A stretch of DNA of 26,398 bases, taken from positions 1 through 26,398 of the IMG/VR virus record IMGVR_UViG_3300032087_004989. One strand, given 5' to 3'. Shown piece after piece: positions 1 to 4,198 of this stretch (positions are counted from its first letter, which is position 1; each line of letters opens with the position of its first letter). The position numbers and the translations under genes were made by a program. The stretch is from a virus. The notes under the pieces are model-generated. The model had not been told where the DNA came from. It ran no database searches and saw only the letters and a program-made list of their open reading frames with translations.

Positions 1-1
1 C

Positions 2-832
2 CGCAAATATATCATCATGTTTGGTAACATGTTTAACGATATTGACGTTGTTCGATTCAACAATGCGGGTAATGCAGTGCAAACTATCCGTGTTCCAATC
101 GCTTATGGCCCAAAAGAAAAGTTTCTTGCTAGACTTAGACAAGACCCTGATATGAATGCTGATGTTGCTACAACTCTACCAAGACTTTCATTTGAGATCA
201 CAGGATTTAATTATGATCCAGCAAGACAAATGAATAAGCAAAACCGCATCACTTCTATCAGCAGTGGTAATAATTCTTTGCGTTCTGGTTTTGCTCCATC
301 CCCATACAGCATTGATATGTCTCTTTATGGTATGTTTGCAAACAATGAAGATGCGGTACAGGTTGTAGAACAAATTCTACCATACTTTAGACCTGAGTGG
401 ACGAACTCTGTGAAGATTGTACCATCTCTTGGTATCTATGTTGATGTTCCTACTGTCCTTCAAGGTATGACTATGGAAGATACCTATGAAGCAGACTTTC
501 AGACACGCAGAGCGATTATCTACACATTCAACTTTACGGTAAAGGGTTATATCTATGGACCCGTTACCAATAAAGGAATTATTACAAGAACAAGGGTTGA
601 CTTCCATATTCCAACTGCAAATACTGCAACTGGTAATGTGGTTGTAAATACTTCTGACTTTGAAGTAGAGAGGGTTACTTTAACACCGGGTCTTCTTGCA
701 AATGGTTCACCAACAGCTAACTCATCTGCTAGTGTGGATAGAAGTTCTATTAGTGCTAACTCAACTTATGGATTCGCTTTCGACACTGACAACTTCTTTA
801 CAGGGAATAACGCCGCAGGGGTTATTAGGTAA
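2..832 (+). CDS. 15: Tail sheath stabiliser / tail completion protein gp15 (5' end outside window)
   Basis: T4 gp15 caps the contractile tail, holding the last sheath ring and joining tail to neck. The protein reads through LPRLSFEITGFNYDP and PSPYSIDMSLYGMF to VVEQILPYFRPEW, which parallel T4 gp15 (PSPIKMIYELSIFTRYED, VEQILPYFQPHF), followed by the FNFTVKGYIYGPV strand that T4 has as LTFEVNGWMYPPV. An ATG at 17 gives 271 aa, about the size of T4 gp15. However, the frame stays open upstream and the first codons read RKYII before MFGNMFNDI, matching the internal RK..x-FG-LFNNI stretch of gp15 relatives. The true start is therefore probably before the window and this is a 5'-partial gene. It is followed 5 nt later by gene 16, as in T4. 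Confidence 0.9.
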   Translation, partial: RKYIIMFGNMFNDIDVVRFNNAGNAVQTIRVPIAYGPKEKFLARLRQDPDMNADVATTLPRLSFEITGFNYDPARQMNKQNRITSISSGNNSLRSGFAPSPYSIDMSLYGMFANNEDAVQVVEQILPYFRPEWTNSVKIVPSLGIYVDVPTVLQGMTMEDTYEADFQTRRAIIYTFNFTVKGYIYGPVTNKGIITRTRVDFHIPTANTATGNVVVNTSDFEVERVTLTPGLLANGSPTANSSASVDRSSISANSTYGFAFDTDNFFTGNNAAGVIR

Positions 833-837
833 ATATT

Positions 838-1260
838 ATGAAAACCAATGTGAGTGATGGTCTTGATAAAGTTTTGAATATTGATAGTGAGTATGAGGTT
901 ATTGAACCGAAGTCTGTCGAAGTCGATGAAAATCAAGAAATAGATTCTGATTACAAATACGCTAGAGAAAACTTGTATGGTGTAATAGAAAAAGGTACTG
1001 ATGCTCTAGACACTCTTATAGAGTTGGCCAAAGCGAGTGAGCATCCTAGAGCGTTTGAGGTAGTGTCTCAGCTAACAAAAACTCTAGTTGATGCAAATAA
1101 AGATTTACTAGATATACAGAAGAAAGTAAAAGACTTGAAAAAGTCTGAAAAAGAAGATCAACCTAAGAATGTTACCAACGCTTTGTTTATTGGTAGCACT
1201 GCTGAACTACAGAAACTTGTAAATGGGAGAAGTGAAGATGGCGAAATTCGTGAAGAATAG
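838..1260 (+). CDS. 16: Small terminase subunit gp16
   Basis: gp16 is the small terminase subunit, which recognises or regulates DNA for packaging and stimulates the large terminase gp17. The 140-aa product has an acidic N-terminus, a helical centre (about 38-105, LYGVIEKGTDALDTLIELAK and the following KTLVDANKDLLDIQKKVKDL) and a C-terminal NALFIGSTAELQKLV (114-128) that matches T4 gp16 NATFFMGSPTELMDEI. It is slightly shorter than T4 gp16 (164 aa). It sits directly after gene 15 as in T4, but gene 17 does not follow. The end overlaps the next small gene by 23 nt. Confidence 0.88.
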   Translation: MKTNVSDGLDKVLNIDSEYEVIEPKSVEVDENQEIDSDYKYARENLYGVIEKGTDALDTLIELAKASEHPRAFEVVSQLTKTLVDANKDLLDIQKKVKDLKKSEKEDQPKNVTNALFIGSTAELQKLVNGRSEDGEIREE

Positions 1261-1384
1261 TGCAAGTGCATGGGAACCTACTTATAATAAAACCTCTATA
1301 GGAAGAAACCCATCTCTTGCAAAAATGAATAAGCATAAGAGAAGAAGTTTTAAAAAGAATCGTGGACAAGGGAAAGCAATATAA
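1238..1384 (+). CDS. 48-aa basic protein, RSFKK(N/Y)RGQG family
   Basis: This small ORF begins at an ATG preceded by GGGAGAAGTGAAG, overlaps the end of gene 16 by 23 nt, and stops in TAATG, sharing one base with the next start. The product is very rich in Lys and Arg. Its C-terminal half, KTSIGRNPSLAKMN then KRRSFKKNRGQGKAI, is clearly paralogous to the 35-aa protein at 3025. No known function is recognised. The charge suggests a nucleic-acid or ribosome partner, which is inference. Repetition of the motif in two places, tight gene packing and a good ribosome-binding site argue that it is a real gene. Confidence 0.7.
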   Translation: MAKFVKNSASAWEPTYNKTSIGRNPSLAKMNKHKRRSFKKNRGQGKAI

Positions 1385-1584
1385 TGGCTAAGAAAAATAG
1401 AAATGATAAAGCATGGATGATTCCAGAGGATGAGCAAAGAGACAATGCAACATATCATTTTGTGCATCCAAAAACATTGACCCAAATTCGTAATGGTGTG
1501 AAGTTGAGAATGCGTAAATATCATCCGGGCCGTAGAGAGCATGTATGGTTCAAAGAAGCTAAGATGCCGCCGCACAGTAAATAA
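1384..1584 (+). CDS. Ribosomal protein bL33-like protein
   Basis: The 66-aa basic protein resembles bacterial bL33 (rpmG). E. coli bL33 has GHFYTTTKNKR, then [20 protein letters not shown] at its C-terminus; here residues 24-61 read YHFVHPKTLTQIRNG, then KLRMRKYHPGRREHVWFKEAKM. Shared positions include the HF, the K-(F/Y)-x-P turn, R-x-HV and the (Y/F)KEAK end. It has no Cys, so it would be the zinc-free form, as in E. coli. It carries an N-terminal extension of about 15 residues and a short PPHSK tail compared with the usual 50-55 aa. Phage-encoded ribosomal proteins (bS21, bL12 and a few others) are known; replacing host bL33 or tuning ribosomes is inference. It lies directly downstream of the small basic gene, with start and stop overlapping. 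Confidence 0.65.
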   Translation: MAKKNRNDKAWMIPEDEQRDNATYHFVHPKTLTQIRNGVKLRMRKYHPGRREHVWFKEAKMPPHSK

Positions 1585-1598
1585 GGAAACCGATATAA

Positions 1599-1904
1599 AT
1601 GATTAGCATAACAGACAGTGCAAAAAAGTATCTGGATGAAGTCAGAAATGACGATTATGTTACACTTGGTGTTAAAGGTGGTGGTTGTAGTGGATTTACA
1701 TATGTTTGGGATTTCAAGAAAAATTGGCCAGATGTAAATTGGAGCGAACCCTATGGTGATGTTTTAGTTCTAGACCCGATGGCTGAAATGTTTGTCGCTG
1801 GTTGTACAATAGACTATGTAAATGAACTTGGTGGTTCGTATTTAAAAGTAATAAATCCTAATGCGACTGCCTCTTGTGGATGTGGAGAAAGTTTTGCCGT
1901 ATAG
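1599..1904 (+). CDS. HesB/IscA-type iron-sulfur cluster carrier
   Basis: A-type Fe-S carrier proteins accept and deliver iron-sulfur clusters in the cytoplasm. The 101-aa product has the family signature: GGGCSGFTY near the N-terminus (Cys30) and SCGCGESF at the end (Cys93 and Cys95), giving the three-cysteine cluster site, and family-like spacing. The N-terminus ISITDSAKKYLDEV also fits (I-x-IT-x-x-A). The SD-like AAGGAAAC sits 9-14 nt before the ATG. The gene overlaps the downstream glutaredoxin, so the two may work together, since monothiol glutaredoxins and A-type carriers cooperate in Fe-S transfer; this one is dithiol, so that link is inference. HesB-like genes occur in marine T4-type phages. 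Confidence 0.9.
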   Translation: MISITDSAKKYLDEVRNDDYVTLGVKGGGCSGFTYVWDFKKNWPDVNWSEPYGDVLVLDPMAEMFVAGCTIDYVNELGGSYLKVINPNATASCGCGESFAV

Positions 1905-2148
1905 AGTTTATTCCAAAAAAGGTTGTATCTTTTGTGATGCAGCAATGGATTTAATGGAAAAGCACGAAATTAAATACGAAGAAATAAAAATAGATGGAAA
2001 TGAAACAGCTTTAAGATTTTTAAAACAACATGGATTTAAGACTGTACCACAAATTTATGATGAACGAGGCAAACATATTGGTGGATATCAAGATTTTAGA
2101 ACTCTAGTTGAATGGCCAGAAAATCCAGCAGAATGTCATTCGTTATAA
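1861..2148 (+). CDS. Glutaredoxin (CxxC type)
   Basis: Glutaredoxins reduce disulfides or glutathionylated targets, including ribonucleotide reductase in T4-type phages. The thioredoxin fold is clear: YRVYSKKGCIFCDAAMDLME with active site C22-I-F-C25, the cis-proline TVPQIY (61-66), and the glutathione-binding IGGYQDF (73-79). The start is uncertain. The ATG at 1861 gives 95 aa but its first 13 residues are encoded inside the hesB cluster-ligand codons and do not resemble glutaredoxin. A TTG at 1894, 6 nt after GGAG, would give an 84-aa protein starting just before the first beta strand, close to T4 NrdC in size. Either way it is translationally coupled to hesB. Confidence 0.87.
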   Translation: MRLPLVDVEKVLPYRVYSKKGCIFCDAAMDLMEKHEIKYEEIKIDGNETALRFLKQHGFKTVPQIYDERGKHIGGYQDFRTLVEWPENPAECHSL

Positions 2149-2231
2149 AAAAACGAAAAAAAATGAAAAAAAGCATGTACATTACTTTTTACTTGTAGTA
2201 GGATAGATATATCAAAAGAGGAGAACTTGAT

Positions 2232-2549
2232 ATGCAATTCGTAGTAAAAACACAAATTCTTGAAAACTATGGCGCACACAGCGAAGATGGTCGTTTCGCT
2301 TCTGGTAATGCATACTGGAAAATGAAAGGTGGTCACGACTATATCGTTAGTGATCTTTCACGTCCACAAGATGCTATGGCATTCGTTGCAGCCAAATTCA
2401 TCGAGAACAATATCTTCTACAAAGAGTTTCCGGTAGCTGTAATCTCTCATGCAGAGTGGCAAGATGAACTCAACGAACTTGACGAAGACTATCGTGAGTT
2501 CCTAGTAGAACAGGCTAAAGCTTGTTCTCCAAAGGATGTGGCTGCATGA
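2232..2549 (+). CDS. Conserved-looking phage protein of unknown function
   Basis: A 105-aa acidic protein starting QFVVKTQILENYGAHSED and ending in a helical acidic tail (ELNELDEDYREFLVEQAK). I do not recognise a domain, although the KTQILENYGAH start looks like that of hypothetical proteins in other marine phages. The AGGAG at 2218-2222 is a strong ribosome-binding site 9 nt before the ATG. An A-rich 83-nt gap precedes it, so a new transcript could start there, but I see no convincing promoter. It ends in ATGA, coupling it to the next gene. Confidence 0.75.
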   Translation: MQFVVKTQILENYGAHSEDGRFASGNAYWKMKGGHDYIVSDLSRPQDAMAFVAAKFIENNIFYKEFPVAVISHAEWQDELNELDEDYREFLVEQAKACSPKDVAA

Positions 2550-2785
2550 GAATAGACGGACTTACTGATCATCAAGTAGTATTACTCGATATGATGTGGG
2601 AATGTGAAACTCCTCGAGAGTTAATGGAATTACGTGAATGTTTAACAGAACACGAACAACAAACGATGGATGTATTGATACATCTTGTACATATGGAAAC
2701 TGTTGAACCTGAAATTTTAGCAATGAGAGAATTTCCAACAGTTAAAAAATTGTTGGAAAGAATAAAGGATGGAAAATCTACCTGA
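2546..2785 (+). CDS. Small helical protein of unknown function
   Basis: Starting at the ATG that overlaps the upstream TGA (ATGA) gives 79 aa. An AAGGA motif lies about 8-12 nt upstream, so this start is preferred over an in-frame ATG 24 nt earlier, which would add only MFSKGCGC. The product is probably all-helical and acidic: DHQVVLLDMMWECETPRELM, then TEHEQQTMDVLIHLVHM and FPTVKKLLERIKDG. No domain is recognised. The last 17 nt overlap the start of the putative membrane protein at 2769. Confidence 0.65.
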   Translation: MRIDGLTDHQVVLLDMMWECETPRELMELRECLTEHEQQTMDVLIHLVHMETVEPEILAMREFPTVKKLLERIKDGKST

Positions 2786-2939
2786 AATTTTGAATGAGGT
2801 GCCAGAGCCCGTTCTCCTTCTCCTCTTTCTCTGTGTGGCTCTGGCACTTCTCCTTGGAGTGATCCGCCTCGTATACAAATACGCTGGCTGGATCCTCCTC
2901 GGACTTATCGGTTATTATGTTATACATATGGTTGCGTAG
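2769..2939 (+). CDS. Putative 56-aa two-helix membrane protein
   Basis: The ORF begins 17 nt inside the preceding gene, with GGAAAG about 9 nt upstream, and reads MENLPEILNEVPEPV followed by a first hydrophobic segment (about 14-32, LLLLFLCVALALLLGVI), a basic turn RLVYKYAG, and a second segment (about 40-56, WILLGLIGYYVIHMVA). This looks like a small hairpin membrane protein facing its acidic N-terminus to the cytoplasm. Function is unknown. Two oddities: its Leu codons are mostly CTC/CTT, unlike neighbours that use TTA, because a long inverted repeat lies inside it; and its last three codons and stop lie within the tRNA-Arg gene. It could be a chance ORF over a structured RNA, so confidence is moderate. 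Confidence 0.55.
   Translation: MENLPEILNEVPEPVLLLLFLCVALALLLGVIRLVYKYAGWILLGLIGYYVIHMVA
2796..2850 (+). repeat. 14-bp inverted repeat with pyrimidine-rich loop
   Basis: GAGGTGCCAGAGCC (2796-2809) pairs with GGCTCTGGCACTTC (2837-2850) over 14 bp with one G-U, 11 of them in an unbroken perfect block, around a 27-nt loop made almost only of C and T. It lies inside the putative membrane-protein ORF and 80 nt upstream of tRNA-Arg. It is not followed by a T-run, so it is not a standard terminator. Confidence 0.8.
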
Positions 2940-3006
2940 CTCAACTGGATAGAGCAACAGACTTCTAATCTGTAGGTTGAGGGTTCGAGTCCTTCCGCAA
3001 TCGCCA
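2930..3006 (+). tRNA. tRNA-Arg(TCT)
   Basis: Cloverleaf by eye: acceptor GGTTGCG / CGCAATC (one G-U), D arm GCTC...GAGC, anticodon stem ACAGA/TCTGT with loop CTTCTAA (anticodon TCT at 2964-2966), T arm GAGGG-TTCGAGT-CCTTC, discriminator G and an encoded CCA at 3004-3006. It reads AGA codons, which are abundant in the fibre genes here. The first 10 nt overlap the end of the membrane-protein ORF. Confidence 0.96.
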
Positions 3007-3024
3007 ATTAAAGTGAGGAAAATT

Positions 3025-3132
3025 ATGGCTAAAGGTAATAAGAAAACTTCTATCGGAAAACGAAATGTAAAGTTTTCGTCAATGAATAAATCCACAAAAC
3101 GTAGTTTTAAAAAATATAGAGGACAAGGTTAA
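3025..3132 (+). CDS. 35-aa basic protein, paralogue of the 48-aa protein, between tRNAs
   Basis: A GTGAGGAAAATT ribosome-binding region precedes the ATG. The product MAKGNKKTSIGKRN... contains KTSIGKR, SSMNKSTKRSFKKYRGQG and stops. It aligns with the protein at 1238 over KTSIG(R/K), MNK and RSFKK(N/Y)RGQG, but lacks the N-terminal 10-residue extension and the KAI tail. About 40 percent of residues are Lys or Arg. The TAA (3130-3132) is immediately followed by the first base of tRNA-Pro. Function is unknown. Position within a tRNA array and charge make an RNA or ribosome partner plausible, which is inference. Confidence 0.72.
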   Translation: MAKGNKKTSIGKRNVKFSSMNKSTKRSFKKYRGQG

Positions 3133-3209
3133 CTCGGTATAGCACAGCCTGGTAGTGCGCTAGTTTTGGGTACTAGAGGTCGTTGGTTCGAATCCAGCTA
3201 CCGAGACCA
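3133..3209 (+). tRNA. tRNA-Pro(TGG)
   Basis: Acceptor CTCGGTA / TACCGAG is perfect, the anticodon stem is CTAGT/ACTAG with loop TTTGGGT (anticodon TGG), the T arm is GTTGG-TTCGAAT-CCAGC, the discriminator is A and CCA is encoded at 3207-3209. It decodes CCA, the preferred proline codon in this window. Its 5' end abuts the stop codon of the 35-aa gene with no gap. Confidence 0.96.
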
Positions 3210-3215
3210 ATATAA

Positions 3216-3256
3216 CGGGAGCGTTTAAGAAGGTTCGAACCCTCCACTCCCGCCCA
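3216..3256 (+). pseudogene. tRNA relic: acceptor plus T arm only
   Basis: CGGGAG (3216-3221) pairs perfectly with CTCCCG (3247-3252), followed by C and an encoded CCA (3254-3256). Between them are a T arm (GAAGG-TTCGAAC-CCTCC, one mismatch) and only six or seven linker bases. The D arm and anticodon arm are missing, leaving a 41-nt minihelix. It lies 6 nt after tRNA-Pro, so it would be co-transcribed. The simplest reading is an internally deleted tRNA; a retained minihelix substrate for tRNA enzymes is possible but unproven. Confidence 0.7.
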
Positions 3257-3260
3257 GAAA

Positions 3261-3400
3261 ATCCTCTAAATGTTGAGGTCACATAGATGAGATTAGACTG
3301 TTGGTAATCTATGTGTGGAGTAACAGTCTATGCCTGCATTGCCCGTCGGTGCAGGATGAAATCAAAGATGATCTGCATAGCGGTGATTCTAGGGCGGGCC
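3261..3400 (+). ncRNA. Candidate pseudoknotted structured RNA within the tRNA array
   Basis: No ORF explains this segment. CACATAGAT (3280-3288) pairs perfectly with ATCTATGTG (3307-3315), and TAGACTGTT (3294-3302) pairs perfectly with AACAGTCTA (3322-3330). The two 9-bp stems are interleaved, the layout of an H-type pseudoknot with loops of 5, 4 and 6 nt. Downstream, CCTGCA (3333-3338) pairs with TGCAGG (3350-3355), and its loop GCCCGTC (3341-3347) can pair with GGCGGGC (3393-3399), a second crossing interaction. A short CCTC/GAGG stem (3263-3266/3275-3278) precedes the knot. The strand is taken from the flanking tRNAs. Weinberg-type manA or wcaG motifs, which occur in marine phages, are candidates to compare; I cannot identify it from sequence alone. 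Confidence 0.6.
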
Positions 3401-3407
3401 AAATTAT

Positions 3408-3483
3408 GCGGGTATAGCTCAGTTGGTAGAGCGTCAGATTTCCAATCTGAATGTCGTCAGTTCGAACCTGATTGCCCGCTCCA
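3408..3483 (+). tRNA. tRNA-Gly(TCC)
   Basis: Acceptor GCGGGTA / TGCCCGC (one G-U), D arm GCTC...GAGC, anticodon stem TCAGA/TCTGA with loop TTTCCAA (anticodon TCC at 3441-3443), T arm GTCAG-TTCGAAC-CTGAT, discriminator T, and encoded CCA at 3481-3483. It reads GGA, used heavily in the collagen-like and glycine-rich adhesin genes downstream. Confidence 0.95.
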
Positions 3484-3485
3484 AT

Positions 3486-3571
3486 GCCTCCTTGGTGGAA
3501 TGGTAGACACAAGAGACTTAAAATCTCTCGCTAGTAATAGCGTCCCGGTTCGAGTCCGGGAGGAGGCACCA
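3486..3571 (+). tRNA. tRNA-Leu(TAA)
   Basis: Acceptor GCCTCCT / AGGAGGC is perfect, the anticodon stem is AGAGA/TCTCT with loop CTTAAAA (anticodon TAA at 3519-3521), there is a long variable arm (CGCTAGTAATAGCG), the T arm is CCCGG-TTCGAGT-CCGGG, and A plus CCA ends at 3571. It decodes TTA, the main Leu codon here. A run of six T (3575-3580) follows and could end the tRNA transcript. The reverse strand encodes the tail of a glycosyltransferase. Confidence 0.96.
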
Positions 3572-4198
3572 AAATTTTTTATGATGATAGTGATGAAAAT
3601 ATCCTGCAGCGTTTGGCATTTCTTGAAATCCATCTAAGATATAATTCCAACACATTGGTAAAAAATTGTGTTTACAACCATATCGTTCTATGATATAACT
3701 GATGTAAACTTCGTTATTAAAGTCTGAACATAGCTCTTTACATTCATCGAATCTTTCACTAAACTTTAATTCTTCCATTGATGCTTTATCACAATGGAAA
3801 ACACCTGTGTTGTAAATGATATTATTATATTTACGACCTTCAGACGCTAACATCATTTGTTTATTTAAAAGCTTATCATATTCTTTCATACCAACTTTTG
3901 GAAATGTTGGATATAAGCTTAGACCATTTACTTTTCTAAAAATGTCAGGCGCATAATCAGTTGGAATGACGTCATAATCAATATATAATACTTGATCAAA
4001 CTGTTGAGCATATTTTTCTGCTAACAATATTTTATTTAATTGTAAGTCATCATAATTGTCTATATCATCAGGCGTATGAAGAGCATATGTTGCTCCATAC
4101 TTTAGTGCATAATTTCTTTGCTTATTTTCTATATAGTCTGCGTATTCTTCAAACTGGTTATTCAGTGGAAGATACTGGGTGAATATTATTTTGCTCAC
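3518..4198 (-). CDS. DxD glycosyltransferase, small paralogue running into tRNA-Leu
   Basis: A GT-A-fold-like enzyme of 226 aa that would transfer a sugar from a nucleotide-sugar. It has QQFDQVLYIDYDVIPTD, with D74-Y-D76 as the metal-binding DxD motif, and NIIYNTGVFHCD (126-137), both shared with the upstream gene. The N-terminus MSKIIFTQYLPLNNQF fits a first beta strand. Its start overlaps the upstream gene by 41 nt, so the two are probably coupled. Residues 210-226 (WCLLPDSNRDAITSERF) are the antisense reading of tRNA-Leu, and the TAA stop is the complement of 3518-3520 in the anticodon loop. The native C-terminus was probably lost or replaced at the tRNA boundary. Substrate is unknown. Confidence 0.82.
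   Translation of the reverse strand: MSKIIFTQYLPLNNQFEEYADYIENKQRNYALKYGATYALHTPDDIDNYDDLQLNKILLAEKYAQQFDQVLYIDYDVIPTDYAPDIFRKVNGLSLYPTFPKVGMKEYDKLLNKQMMLASEGRKYNNIIYNTGVFHCDKASMEELKFSERFDECKELCSDFNNEVYISYIIERYGCKHNFLPMCWNYILDGFQEMPNAAGYFHHYHHKKFWCLLPDSNRDAITSERF

Noticed and set aside
1594-1601. TATAAATG near the hesB start as a late promoter
   Set aside because: The last base differs from the consensus, and the motif overlaps the ATG at 1599, so the transcript would start inside the gene.
2149-2231. Promoter in the A-rich gap before the gene at 2232
   Set aside because: TTTACT and TAGATA/GATATA are present but the spacing is 10-13, not near 17, so I cannot support a sigma70 promoter.
2522-2545. 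Earlier start for the gene at 2546
   Set aside because: It would add MFSKGCGC inside the previous gene, while the ATGA start has AAGGA at proper distance.
3216-3400. tRNA relic plus structured region as a permuted two-piece tmRNA
   Set aside because: The relic's acceptor strands pair with each other, not with distant sequence, and no tag-like reading frame with a stop is seen between the knots.
3311-3637. 108-aa plus-strand ORF across the tRNA region
   Set aside because: It reads through tRNA-Gly and tRNA-Leu and has no ribosome-binding site or recognisable protein sequence.
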